Notes: generated from the sequence alone by a model not told the origin. Counted from the stretch's first letter, positions 35,730-44,253 are shown. The stretch is DNA of 64,000 nt from Burkholderia sp. 9120 (GCF_000745015.1 NZ_JQNA01000002.1:3844001-3908000); one strand, 5' to 3'. Translations and numbers: made by a program.

Positions 35730-36761
35730 TTACAGCAGGCCTGCCTGACGCAACAGTTTGCCGGCCTGGCTGTCGTCGCCGAGCTGCTCGATGGTCAGCG
35801 CCGGCGGCTTCAGTTCGGTGAACGGCTTGAGGATCGGGTCCGACGCGACACCTGCGCGCAGCGGATATTCGAACATCACGTGGCTATTCGCCATCAGTTG
35901 TTGCGCGCGATCGCTGACCAGATACGCGAGGAACTTCTGTGCGCCGTCCGCGTTGTGCGCGGACTTCAACACCGCCGCGCCCGACACGTTCACCGCTGCA
36001 CCGGCGTCGCCGTTGCTGAAGTGATAGATCGCGCTGCGGGTCTTGCCGTCGCCGATTTCAGCGTGCAGGCGAGCCCAGTAGTAGTTGTTGATCAGACCGG
36101 TCGCGACACCGCCGCGATTGACGGCGGCCACCACGCCTTCGTCGTCGTCGAAAAGTTGCGCGTTGGCTTTCAGGCCCTTGAGCCATTGCACGGTTTGCGC
36201 TTCACCCTTCAGCGCGAGCACGGCGCTCACCAGCGGCAGGAAGTCGCCGTCGCTCGGTGCGATACCGACCTTGCCTTTCCATTCCGGCTTGGCGAGATCG
36301 AACAGCGATTGCGGCAGTTGCGACGGTTGCAGCTTGGTGGTGTTGTAAGCCAGCACGTTTTCACGCGCGGTGACCGCAACCCATGAGCCTGTGGGCGAGC
36401 TGAAGCGTGCCGGCACGGTGGCGAGCGTGGCGCTGTCCACCTTGTTCAGCAGGCCCTTCTCTTCGAGCAGCATCAGCTCGGGCGAGTTTTCCGTGAAGTA
36501 CACGTCGGCCGGCGTGGCCGGGCCTTCCGCGAGGATCTGCGCGGCCATGGCCGGGCCTTCGCCGTTGCGGATCTTGACCGAGATGCCCGACTGTTTTTCG
36601 AAGTCTTTGGCGAGCAGGTTGACGACCTGTTCGTGCTGCGCGTTATAGACCGTGATCGACGCAGCTTGCGCCGCCGAAGGCACCGTCGCGAAAGCCGCGA
36701 GCGTGAGCGCTGCTGCGCTGCTGATAAGGCGCACGCGGGTGCCAAACCATGATTGAGCCAT
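35730..36761 (-). CDS. fbpA: periplasmic ferric-iron-binding protein, FbpA-type
   Basis: A 343-residue ferric-binding protein with a signal peptide cleaved near AAQAAS. The iron-binding paired tyrosines are visible at about Y227-Y228 in GLINNYYWARLHAE, and the N-terminal ITVYNAQHEQVV carries the family His/Tyr region. GEGPAMAAQILAEG and PADVYFTENSPEL are typical of the group. It captures Fe3+ in the periplasm for FbpBC. A strong GC-rich hairpin lies in the 103-base gap before it. Confidence 0.93.
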   Translation of the reverse strand: MAQSWFGTRVRLISSAAALTLAAFATVPSAAQAASITVYNAQHEQVVNLLAKDFEKQSGISVKIRNGEGPAMAAQILAEGPATPADVYFTENSPELMLLEEKGLLNKVDSATLATVPARFSSPTGSWVAVTARENVLAYNTTKLQPSQLPQSLFDLAKPEWKGKVGIAPSDGDFLPLVSAVLALKGEAQTVQWLKGLKANAQLFDDDEGVVAAVNRGGVATGLINNYYWARLHAEIGDGKTRSAIYHFSNGDAGAAVNVSGAAVLKSAHNADGAQKFLAYLVSDRAQQLMANSHVMFEYPLRAGVASDPILKPFTELKPPALTIEQLGDDSQAGKLLRQAGLL

Positions 36762-36820
36762 GATCCTGTGTTCCGTTGGTGATGTTGTTGTTGATCTTTC
36801 GATGCGTCGCTTGCTTGTTC

Positions 36821-36847
36821 GCCGTGCCGGCGGTCCGCCGGCACGGC
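36821..36847 (-). other. perfect 12-bp-stem hairpin inside the iron operon
   Basis: GCCGTGCCGGCG (36821-36832), a 3-base loop, and CGCCGGCACGGC (36836-36847) lie between the DyP peroxidase stop and the fbpA start. There is no T-run after it on the operon strand, so it is more likely an RNA processing or stabilising element, or a weak attenuator, than a true terminator. Confidence 0.7.
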
Positions 36848-36864
36848 ATGCTACCCGGCCTTTA

Positions 36865-38265
36865 TTACGCCTCGAACAGCCCGGCGCCGATATACGAACC
36901 CGGCTTCGCGCCCGGCGGCACCGCGAACACCGCGCTGCCTACGTGGGTCGTGAACTGGTTCATCATGTCGAACTTCGCGAGCCTGTCGTTGATCGGAATG
37001 AAGCCCTTGCGCGGGTCGCTCTGGTGAGCGACAAAAATCAGCCCCGCGTCGTACTCCGTTTCCTGACGCCATGGCGGCCAGCGCTCGATGTAGAAATCCG
37101 TGCTGTCGTTGTATGAATACGAGCGGCGCAGAATCTGCGCACCGTTGTTGCTGGCCTGATTCGACAGACGCACGTGCGAGTTCTCCGGAATCACCGGATT
37201 GCCGTCCTTGTCTTCTTCCTTCAGGTCGACCGCGTCGAACTCGCTCTTCTTGCCGATCGGCGCACCGCTGTACTTGTGACGGCCGAACACCTGTTCCTGG
37301 AAGTCCACCTCGGTGTTGTCCCAGTGTTCCAGCGTGATACGGATTCGTCGCACGACGGTGTAGGTGCCGCCTTCCATCCACGGCGCGTCCGCGGTGGCGC
37401 CGGCCCACACGAACTCGTTCATCAACTGCGGCTTCGCGGTGGACGGGTTGTTGGTGCCGTCCTTGAAGCCCATCAGATTGCGCGGCGTCTGACCGCGCGG
37501 ACCCGACAGGAAACCCGCCTGGCCCCAACGCATGGCGGCGGTGCCGTAAGCGAGGCGCGCCAATTGGCGGACCGCGTGAAACGCGACCTGCTGATCGTTC
37601 GCGCACGCCTGGATGAACAGGTCGCCGCCGGTTTTCTGCTCGATCAGTTGATCGCCGTTGAAACGCGGCAGATCGACGAGCGCGGCGGGGCGGCGCGCGG
37701 CGAGGCCGTAGCGGTCCTTGCCGTCTTTCGTGAACAGGCCCGGGCCGAAGCCGAACGTGATCGTCAGGCCGCAAGGGCCGAGACCGAGCACGTCGCCGGA
37801 ATCGGGCGCGGCTTTCGCGTTGACCGGGCTGTAGGCGCTGCCGTCGTCTTTAGCGCCGGATTTGCCGTTGGACGCGCTGTTGGCCGTGTTTTCGACCATG
37901 CCGTCGGCCTGCGCGGCTTTGGCCGTCGAGGTGGTCGACAGCGGGGCGGCCGTGTTGCCTTGCGTCAAACGCGCGGCTGCGTCGGTCCAGGCGCGCAGCA
38001 GCGCGATCACGTCGTCGCGTTTCTCGGTCGTCAGATCGAGCGCGGCGACGTACGTGTGACTCTGCTGCGCCGTGACGACGCCGCCTTGATGCAAACCGTA
38101 AAACGGCTCGACGGCCAGTTGCGGATCGGCGCTGTGCGCCGGTGTTCTGGCGAGCGCGGCCTGAGCGACCTGCGCCGCACCGAGACTCGCGCCGGCGGCG
38201 ACCGCGGCGCCGCCCGCCTTCAGAAATCCGCGCCGTGAGGGCCGCGGGGGTTGATCGTGTGCCAT
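36865..38265 (-). CDS. Tat-exported DyP-type peroxidase, EfeB-like (deferrochelatase)
   Basis: A 466-residue DyP peroxidase. The N-terminus is a twin-arginine signal (SRRGFLKAGGAAVAAGASLG). Haem-pocket features are GFKDGTNN (catalytic Asp about 269), proximal His about 364 in ENSHVRLSNQ and the distal Arg region in QILRRSYSYND. EfeB oxidises substrates with H2O2 and has been reported to release iron from haem in the periplasm. Residues about 101-157 form a Ser/Thr/Ala/Asn-rich insertion not usual in EfeB. The efeU and efeO partners are absent; instead the gene sits between a beta-propeller and FbpABC genes. Confidence 0.9.
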   Translation of the reverse strand: MAHDQPPRPSRRGFLKAGGAAVAAGASLGAAQVAQAALARTPAHSADPQLAVEPFYGLHQGGVVTAQQSHTYVAALDLTTEKRDDVIALLRAWTDAAARLTQGNTAAPLSTTSTAKAAQADGMVENTANSASNGKSGAKDDGSAYSPVNAKAAPDSGDVLGLGPCGLTITFGFGPGLFTKDGKDRYGLAARRPAALVDLPRFNGDQLIEQKTGGDLFIQACANDQQVAFHAVRQLARLAYGTAAMRWGQAGFLSGPRGQTPRNLMGFKDGTNNPSTAKPQLMNEFVWAGATADAPWMEGGTYTVVRRIRITLEHWDNTEVDFQEQVFGRHKYSGAPIGKKSEFDAVDLKEEDKDGNPVIPENSHVRLSNQASNNGAQILRRSYSYNDSTDFYIERWPPWRQETEYDAGLIFVAHQSDPRKGFIPINDRLAKFDMMNQFTTHVGSAVFAVPPGAKPGSYIGAGLFEA

Positions 38266-38302
38266 GGCTACTTCACCTTCATTACGCTGTGGGGTGTTTT
38301 GC

Positions 38303-39442
38303 TTACTTCGCGAGAACCAGCGTGTTCACGTCGTCCTGCACGTAGTAGAAACCGTCGCCTTCGGGCGTCAACGCGAGACCGAACAGGTCGCCGTTGCCCG
38401 GGGGCGATTGTGCCTTGTCCGTGTCGATCCAGCGAGCGTAAATCTGCTTGCCGGTGGCCGGGTCGATCTCGACGATCTGACCGTTCAGCGCGTTCGTGAC
38501 CAGCAGGTGGCCGTTAGGCGCGGTGAGCATCGCGAGCGGGCGGTGCAGCAGGCCGTCGGCGGTCAGTTGGCGGCCCACGCCGGCGCTGGTGTCGCGCGTC
38601 ATCGGTTCGTCGATTTCCGTCACGCGGTTGCCGATCGCGTCGGACACGTACAGCAGTTTCTGGTCGCCCGAGAGCGCGAGGCCAGTCGGACCGACGAGGA
38701 ACACGCCCTTGTCCGCCTGCGCGCCGAAGCCGCTGCCCACCACGGTTTCCTTCTTCACGACCGGCGGTTTGTCGGCCGGCACGTCGAGGTCCAGACGCAA
38801 CACGGTGGCCTGCTTGAACACCGGCGGTTCGCCCGCCGCGCTACCCACGCCGAAGCCGGCGTTGCTGACGAACAGCGTGGCGGTCGAGCCGTTGTCGACG
38901 ACCGCCATGTTGCCCCACGGGTCGTTGATGTTCGGGCTCGTGATGGTCGAGGCGACCTTGCCCTGCGGATCGATCACGATCAGGCAGCCGGCGCCCTTGG
39001 TGCCGGTGGTGCCGTCATTGCTCGGCGTGCTGCCGACGATCACGTAGCCGGACTTCAGCATGGTCATTGCCGTGGACAGGCCGATGCCGCCGGGGCACGC
39101 TTTCAGATCGCGCGGCACCGTCGCGAACACCGTCATCTCCTTGGTGTCCGGATGGTAGTTGATGATCGTGCTGCCGGTGCCTTGCAGGTTGGTCGAGTTG
39201 TTGAAGTTGCCGACCAGCACGTCGCCCTTCTTGACGGTGCCGACGCTGACCGGCGCGACCACGACCGCGTACGGGTTCTGGTCGCCGTTGCCCGGCACGG
39301 TGTTGATCAACGTGGTGTGGTGCTTGATGGTTTCCAGGAAACCTTGCGGCTCGGCATAGGCGCCGGCGGCGGTTGTCAGAGCGGCGGCGGCGATCAGGGC
39401 CCGCGCGGCGCGCGGCGAGAACTTGCGCGTGGGTTGGTTCAT
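38303..39442 (-). CDS. exported beta-propeller (NHL/YncE-like) protein in the iron operon
   Basis: A 379-residue protein with a signal peptide cleaved near GAYAEP and repeating blade-like stretches: VLVGNFNNSTNLQGTGSTII, PNINDPWGNMAVVDNGST, GPTGLALSGDQKLLYVSDAI and LTAPNGHLLVTNALNGQIVE. These fit a six- or seven-blade NHL/SMP-30-like propeller. No catalytic motif is evident; it may be a binding or scaffold protein in the periplasm. It lies 37 bases before the DyP gene and about 100 bases after the porin gene. GGAG precedes ATG 39442. Confidence 0.8.
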   Translation of the reverse strand: MNQPTRKFSPRAARALIAAAALTTAAGAYAEPQGFLETIKHHTTLINTVPGNGDQNPYAVVVAPVSVGTVKKGDVLVGNFNNSTNLQGTGSTIINYHPDTKEMTVFATVPRDLKACPGGIGLSTAMTMLKSGYVIVGSTPSNDGTTGTKGAGCLIVIDPQGKVASTITSPNINDPWGNMAVVDNGSTATLFVSNAGFGVGSAAGEPPVFKQATVLRLDLDVPADKPPVVKKETVVGSGFGAQADKGVFLVGPTGLALSGDQKLLYVSDAIGNRVTEIDEPMTRDTSAGVGRQLTADGLLHRPLAMLTAPNGHLLVTNALNGQIVEIDPATGKQIYARWIDTDKAQSPPGNGDLFGLALTPEGDGFYYVQDDVNTLVLAK

Positions 39443-39542
39443 GATTGGATCTCCGTGCGGGCGCACAAAGCATTGATTGCGGTCATGATCGAAAGCATGG
39501 GATTCGATTTGTCGGTAGCGTGTAAGTTAGGCGAGCGCGGCA

Positions 39543-41066
39543 TCAGAACGTGATGTTGGTCCGCACGCCGATGACGAACGTGTTGCGCAGCGGCTGCGTC
39601 GGGTCGCTCGGGTTCTGGCCGGCGCCGGCGTTGAACGTGTATTGTGCATCCGCCTGCAGTTGCCACCACGGATTGACCTGATACTGATAGGTGGCTTCGA
39701 GCGTGGTTTCGCTGGTGCGCACGCCGTACGGGCCGCCGCTGAACGCCTGATTGTCCTGATCGAGACCGTTCACGTGGTTGCCGATCTTGATGTACGTCAG
39801 CGCGATGCCGGCGCTGTCGTTGTCGCGGCCGGCGAACGGTGCCTTCAGCACGACACCCAGGTTCGCGGCCACGCTGACCAGATTGCGGTCGCCGGGCGCG
39901 CCCATCACGCGGGCAAACACGTTCAGGCTGCGCGGTTCGTCCGGATCCGGGCGCCAGATCATCTGGTCGGCGACCGCGTAGAAGCTGTAGTCGCCATGAT
40001 GATTCTGGGCAATGCCGCTGGAGGCCGGATTCGCGAGCGACAGACCGGTGTTGTCGAAACGCTGGTCGGCGAAGCTCTGGTTGTTGTACCAGAGGCCGAG
40101 CTTGTAGGTACCCGGCAAGCCGCCGCCGCCCGCGCCGACCATTTCGCCGTCAGACGGCTGGTTGATCGCGTACTGCAACTCGCCGATGAACAGCGTGCCG
40201 TTGTGCAGGTTGAAGTTGGTGCCGCTCTTGTTGTTCGGGCTATTGCCGAGCGGATCGCCGTCGAAGACACCGGCGAGCGCCGTAAACGAAGGCGTGATCT
40301 GGCCGCGCACGCGCACGCCGAGATCGGCCAGCGGATACGCCGGGCCGCCCGACGGCATGTCGTACGAAGGCAGCGCGGGCCAGCCGAACATCGTGTTGAC
40401 GAACAGCGCCGAGTTCGTGCTGGTGATGAATTCCTGGTCGATACTTTGCTGACCGATCTTCACGTCGATACGCTTGTTCAGGAACGACTGCTGGTACCAC
40501 AACTCCCACAGGCGGGTGGTGTCCTGCGCTTCGATACCGCTCGCCGTGTTCAGCGTGCCGAGCTTGTTGGCGCTCAGGTTGGCGCCGTGAATCTGCAGCG
40601 CGCTCACGTTGAACAGACCGCCCGGCAGACCGAAGGCCTTCTGCGTATCCATCTGCACGGTGGCGGTCGTCAGGCCGTCGTAGTCCGCGCCTTTCGAGAG
40701 GCCGCCGCGCACGTTGGCCAGCACTTCGCTGGTTTCCGTGAGCTGCAGGGTCACGCCGTATTTGCCGAGCCACGGACGCAGACCGCCGATATCGCCGAGC
40801 AGCGTCGCGCGATTCCAGACACCCGTCCACTGATTGGTCTGGGTGGCCTGAATGTTCAGGTCGGCCTCAGGGGCTTCCGGGGTCGCGTCGGGATTGGTTT
40901 CAGCCATGGCAACGCCGGCTGTCATCGAGGCCCAGGCCAATGCCGTGAAGAGCGCGGCGCGCCGCAAGGAGGGCAGACGCGAGCGGCTGATAACGCCGGC
41001 ACGCCTGGCGGAATCGCGAAGCGGACGCGCTTGAACAGCGGGTCCGTTGAGTTGGGCGAACTTCAT
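39543..41066 (-). CDS. OprB-family carbohydrate-selective-type outer-membrane porin, first gene of the iron operon
   Basis: A 507-residue OprB-family barrel: export signal near the N-terminus (ALFTALAWASMTAGVAMAET), TNQWTGVWNRATLLGDIGGL, LWELWYQQSFLNKRIDVKIG, FALL-type strand alternation, and a C-terminal strand ending in RNTFVIGVRTNITF with the terminal Phe recognised by the BAM machinery. OprB porins classically pass sugars; placement at the head of a Fur-linked iron operon suggests a different ligand such as a ferric chelate, which is inference. AAGGA precedes the ATG at 41064-41066. Confidence 0.88.
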   Translation of the reverse strand: MKFAQLNGPAVQARPLRDSARRAGVISRSRLPSLRRAALFTALAWASMTAGVAMAETNPDATPEAPEADLNIQATQTNQWTGVWNRATLLGDIGGLRPWLGKYGVTLQLTETSEVLANVRGGLSKGADYDGLTTATVQMDTQKAFGLPGGLFNVSALQIHGANLSANKLGTLNTASGIEAQDTTRLWELWYQQSFLNKRIDVKIGQQSIDQEFITSTNSALFVNTMFGWPALPSYDMPSGGPAYPLADLGVRVRGQITPSFTALAGVFDGDPLGNSPNNKSGTNFNLHNGTLFIGELQYAINQPSDGEMVGAGGGGLPGTYKLGLWYNNQSFADQRFDNTGLSLANPASSGIAQNHHGDYSFYAVADQMIWRPDPDEPRSLNVFARVMGAPGDRNLVSVAANLGVVLKAPFAGRDNDSAGIALTYIKIGNHVNGLDQDNQAFSGGPYGVRTSETTLEATYQYQVNPWWQLQADAQYTFNAGAGQNPSDPTQPLRNTFVIGVRTNITF

Positions 41067-41211
41067 CGAAATCCTTGTTTGTGTTGTATCGACTGAATTG
41101 ATCACCGCGGTATGACGTTGCTGTCACGACTGCGATTTGCTGTGACGGGTCGCGACGCCGGGCACAGCAGATGGCGAGATCGTACGCATGCGAAATGGGT
41201 GCGTCAACACA

Positions 41212-41230
41212 AATGAGAACGATTCGCATC
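41212..41230 (-). promoter_or_regulatory. Fur-box-like site upstream of the iron operon
   Basis: AATGAGAACGATTCGCATC (41212-41230) has the dyad TGAGAA-CGA-TTCGCA with five of six arm pairs matching. The core GAGAACGATTC is identical to the palindrome at the TonB-receptor promoter. It is about 145 bases upstream of the porin start codon. Confidence 0.65.
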
Positions 41231-41300
41231 AATATTACTGACATGTAACTTTGATCTTTACGGACTGCTATTAATGGCTATTTGCGCGTAATGAAAAGCG

Positions 41301-41322
41301 AATTAAAACGTAATTAAAACGT
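41301..41322. repeat. two tandem copies of AATTAAAACGT
   Basis: Copies at 41301-41311 and 41312-41322, an 11-bp period close to one helical turn. They lie in the AT-rich 409-base divergent gap (41067-41475) between the porin and N-acetyltransferase genes. Apart from this and the Fur-like site I see nothing definite in the gap. Confidence 0.6.
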
Positions 41323-41475
41323 AGGGTTGTGGTCTTATCGAATGCGTTTGCAATAACACAGGTCGGCGTGCTTAAGCGTTGCGATTGCTCAACCGTTATG
41401 ATCTTTTTCCGAAGCCGCCTCGCGGCACAAAATCGATCAACGTTCAGCGCCTCAGACCTAACCGGGACCATGCCG

Positions 41476-42312
41476 ATGTCAAACACCGTGAATCTGGACC
41501 ATTACTTCACCCGTATCGGCTACGACGGCCCGCGCGCGGCCACGCTGGAGGTGCTGCAGGCGCTGCACCGGCTGCATCCGCGCGCCATTCCGTTCGAGAA
41601 CCTGAACCCGTTCACGCGCCGCGCGGTGAAGCTCGACCTCGAATCGGTCGAGCGCAAACTCGTCACGAATCATCGCGGCGGTTACTGCTTCGAGCAGAAC
41701 GCGCTGCTCGCGAACGTGCTGATGCAACTGGGCTTCAAGGTCACGCCGCTGCTCGCCCGCGTACTGTGGGGCCGTGAGTCCGACGAGGTGCCGCCGCGCA
41801 CCCATATGGTTCTGCGGATCGACCTCGAGAACGAGGCGTGGATCGTCGACGTCGGTTTCGGCAGCGTTACGCTGACCGCGCCGTTGCGTCTCGCCGCGGG
41901 CCTCGCGCAGCGCACGCCGCTGGGCACGTTCCGCCTTGCCGATGCCTCGCACAACGCGCTTTACCTCGACGTGCAGGCGCGCGACGAAAGCTGGACGCGC
42001 GTCTATCGCTTCGATCTGCACGCGGTCGAGTGGGTCGACTATGAAACCTCGAACTGGTACACGTCGACGGCGCCGGAATCGATTTTTGCCACCACGCTGA
42101 TTGTTTGCCGCGTGCTCGACGACACCCGGCTCACGCTGCGCAACGACCAGTTGAACGAACGCGGCGCCGACGGCGAGATCGTCAGCGAACGGCAACTCGC
42201 CAGCGCGGACGAACTCGCGGCCTGCCTGCGCGATCAGTTCGGCCTGAATACCGGCGACATCGATCTCGTCGAGGTGTTCAACCGCGTGCACACACCGGCG
42301 CACAGCGCTTAG
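41476..42312 (+). CDS. nat: arylamine N-acetyltransferase
   Basis: A 278-residue NAT enzyme that transfers acetyl from acetyl-CoA to arylamines, hydrazines or arylhydroxylamines. The Cys-His-Asp triad is visible: C71 in NHRGGYCFEQNALL, H110 in PPRTHMVLRI and D125 in WIVDVGFGS. The length is typical. The frame is open to 41329; ATG 41476 places the triad at usual positions, with ATG 41470 as an alternative. The following methyltransferase-like gene starts 13 bases after the stop. Confidence 0.93.
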   Translation: MSNTVNLDHYFTRIGYDGPRAATLEVLQALHRLHPRAIPFENLNPFTRRAVKLDLESVERKLVTNHRGGYCFEQNALLANVLMQLGFKVTPLLARVLWGRESDEVPPRTHMVLRIDLENEAWIVDVGFGSVTLTAPLRLAAGLAQRTPLGTFRLADASHNALYLDVQARDESWTRVYRFDLHAVEWVDYETSNWYTSTAPESIFATTLIVCRVLDDTRLTLRNDQLNERGADGEIVSERQLASADELAACLRDQFGLNTGDIDLVEVFNRVHTPAHSA

Positions 42313-42324
42313 ACACTGGCCCGC

Positions 42325-43005
42325 ATGATCACGCGTCTCCTTCTGCAAACGACGCTCTGGCTCGCCGCCATGGGCGTGCTGCTGTTCGGCGCGGCCGGCA
42401 CGCTCGCGTGGCCCGCTGCGTGGTGGTATCTGATCGAGACGGGCGCGCTGAGTCTGTGGGTCGGGCTGTGGCTCGCGCGGCACGATCCGGGACTGCTGGC
42501 CGAGCGGCTCGCGCCGATCGTGCAGGCGCAACAAAGCCGTTGGGACCGCGTGTTCATGGTGAGCGTGTCGCTGGTGTGGAGTGCGTGGCTGGTCCTGATG
42601 GGCGTCGACGCCGTACGCCTGCATTGGTCGCCGCCGGTGCCGGTGGCGCTCGTGAGTCTCGGGTCGCTGTGCATCGTCGTTTGTCTGGTGATGTGCCGCG
42701 CCGTGTTTCGCGCTAACAGCTATGCCGCGCCCGTCGTGAAGATCCAGGCGAGTCGTGGCCACAAGGTGATCGACAGCGGTCCCTATGCGTACGTGCGTCA
42801 TCCGATGTACGCCGCCGCGCTGTTTCTGTTTGTCGGCACGCCCTTGCTGCTCGGCTCGTGGTGGGGACTTGCCTGCGTGCCGATCATGGTGCTCGGCATC
42901 GGCTGGCGCGCGGTACGTGAAGAGCGCCTGCTGAACGCCGAACTCGACGGTTATCCCGCCTACACCTCCCGCGTTAAATACCGCTTCGTACCGCGCATCT
43001 GGTAG
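42325..43005 (+). CDS. isoprenylcysteine carboxyl methyltransferase-like membrane protein
   Basis: A 226-residue protein with about five membrane segments and the C-terminal ICMT/PEMT signature: GHKVIDSGPYAYVRHPMYAA, then VREERLLNAELDGYPAYTSR, which form the SAM-binding pocket of ICMT-type enzymes. Bacterial members methylate unknown small hydrophobic acids, amines or lipids. It is probably co-transcribed with nat. Confidence 0.88.
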   Translation: MITRLLLQTTLWLAAMGVLLFGAAGTLAWPAAWWYLIETGALSLWVGLWLARHDPGLLAERLAPIVQAQQSRWDRVFMVSVSLVWSAWLVLMGVDAVRLHWSPPVPVALVSLGSLCIVVCLVMCRAVFRANSYAAPVVKIQASRGHKVIDSGPYAYVRHPMYAAALFLFVGTPLLLGSWWGLACVPIMVLGIGWRAVREERLLNAELDGYPAYTSRVKYRFVPRIW

Positions 43006-43097
43006 CGCTGGCTCGTGAGTCGTCGCTCGATGCGTGAGGTCAGGCGCGGCTCACGCGCGTGTCCGCATCTCCCACCTTGGTTCATCACGCACCAACC

Positions 43098-43107
43098 TGT
43101 CTAGACA
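43098..43107. promoter_or_regulatory. HutC-type operator A (TGTCTAGACA)
   Basis: Perfect 10-bp palindrome fitting the HutC-subfamily consensus GTNTANAC, about 230 bases upstream of the first ABC binding-protein gene, inside the 333-base gap 43006-43338. The gap holds no gene that I can support. Confidence 0.55.
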
Positions 43108-43253
43108 AAGCGCATCACGCTGACGCGCGCATTCCATGCGTCACGACGCTTCTGTAATCAACGTTCTGTCCCGCAGAACCCCGCCAGAAGGCATTGGTAG
43201 GGGCTTACCCGATGATCTGCGGATTTTCCCGCCGAACCCCTTGCGACGGCTTT

Positions 43254-43281
43254 TTGACTCATGCAGACTTGTCTATACAAA
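43254..43281 (+). promoter_or_regulatory. promoter and HutC-type operator B for the first ABC/lyase operon
   Basis: TTGACT (43254-43259) and TACAAA (43276-43281) at 16-base spacing form a plausible sigma70 promoter. TTGTCTATACAA (43269-43280), containing GTCTATAC that fits GTNTANAC, overlaps the -10 hexamer. This is a classic repressor position for a HutC-type GntR protein, one of which is encoded at the end of this gene group. Confidence 0.65.
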
Positions 43282-43338
43282 TTCAGCGATGGTTAGAACA
43301 TCCAGTTCGACGGTTTCCTCAATCAAAGGAGTTTCGAC

Positions 43339-44199
43339 GTGAAAGTGAAGCACACGACGTTAGCAAAAGCATTGATGGGCGCCGTGCTCGGCGCGGCGAC
43401 AATTTTCGCGGCACCGGTGCAGGCTAAAGACTGGAAGACCGTGACCATCGCGCTGGAAGGCGGTTACGCGCCGTGGAACCTGACCTTGCCGGGCGGCAAG
43501 CTGGGCGGCTTCGAACCGGAGCTGGTCGCGAATCTGTGCGAGCGCATCAAGCTGCAATGCAACCTCGTGGCGCAAGACTGGGACGGCATGATCCCGGGTC
43601 TGCAAGCGGGCAAGTTCGACGTGTTGATGGACGCGATTTCGATCACGCCGGAACGTGAAAAGATCATTGCCTTCTCGAAGCCGTACGCCGCCACGCCGGC
43701 CACCTTCGCGGTGGCCGACGCGAAGGTGCTGCCCAAGGCAGCGCCGGGCGCGGGCGTGGTCAAACTGTCGGGCGATCCGAAAACCGATCAGCCGACCGTC
43801 GACGCACTGCGCAAGCAACTGAAGGGTAAGACAATCGGCATCCAGTCGGGCACGGTCTACACCAAGTTCATCAACGACGGCTTCAAGGACGTCGCCACGA
43901 TCCGCGTCTACAAGACCTCGCCCGAGCGCGATCTGGATCTGGCCAACGGCCGCATCGACGCGTCGTTCGACGACGTGACGTACTACGCCGCCAACATCGA
44001 CAAGAAAGAAACCGCGTCGATCGTGATGGCCGGTCCGAAGATCGGCGGCCCGATCTGGGGTCCGGGCGAAGGCCTCGCGTTCCGCAAACAGGACGCCGAT
44101 CTGAAAGCGAAGTTCGACACCGCGATCAGCGCGGCGCTCGCCGACGGCACCGTCAAGAAGCTCTCCGCCAAGTGGTTCAAGACCGACGTCACGCCTTGA
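43339..44199 (+). CDS. periplasmic binding protein of a polar amino acid / opine-type ABC importer
   Basis: A 286-residue SBP_bac_3 protein: signal peptide cleaved near PVQAKD, ALEGGYAPWNLTLPGGKLGGF, DWDGMIPGLQAGKFDVLMDA, TPEREKIIAFSKPY and IGIQSGTVYTKF. The GGKLGGFEPEL and QDWDGMIPGL pattern resembles the octopine/nopaline/histidine-binding branch (OccT, NocT, HisJ). It starts with GTG at 43339, with AAAGGAG seven bases upstream. It heads the operon that also encodes two permeases, an ATPase and the MIO-less lyase, so it probably delivers the lyase substrate. Confidence 0.9.
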   Translation: MKVKHTTLAKALMGAVLGAATIFAAPVQAKDWKTVTIALEGGYAPWNLTLPGGKLGGFEPELVANLCERIKLQCNLVAQDWDGMIPGLQAGKFDVLMDAISITPEREKIIAFSKPYAATPATFAVADAKVLPKAAPGAGVVKLSGDPKTDQPTVDALRKQLKGKTIGIQSGTVYTKFINDGFKDVATIRVYKTSPERDLDLANGRIDASFDDVTYYAANIDKKETASIVMAGPKIGGPIWGPGEGLAFRKQDADLKAKFDTAISAALADGTVKKLSAKWFKTDVTP

Positions 44200-44203
44200 T
44201 TCG

Positions 44204-44253
44204 CTGAGCGCTCAGTGAGTCCCGCCGGTCTTGCATCGCGGAAGTGATGCAAG
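44204..44253 (+). other. two hairpins between the binding-protein and permease genes
   Basis: CTGAGCGCTCAG (44204-44215) is a perfect palindrome, and CTTGCATC (44230-44237) pairs with GATGCAAG (44246-44253) around an 8-base loop. There is no T-run. Such intercistronic structures commonly stabilise the binding-protein message or limit read-through into permease genes. Confidence 0.5.

Noticed and set aside
36865..38265. EfeUOB ferrous-iron system
   Set aside because: Only the EfeB-like peroxidase is present; no EfeU permease or EfeO cupredoxin-type protein, and FbpABC genes follow instead.
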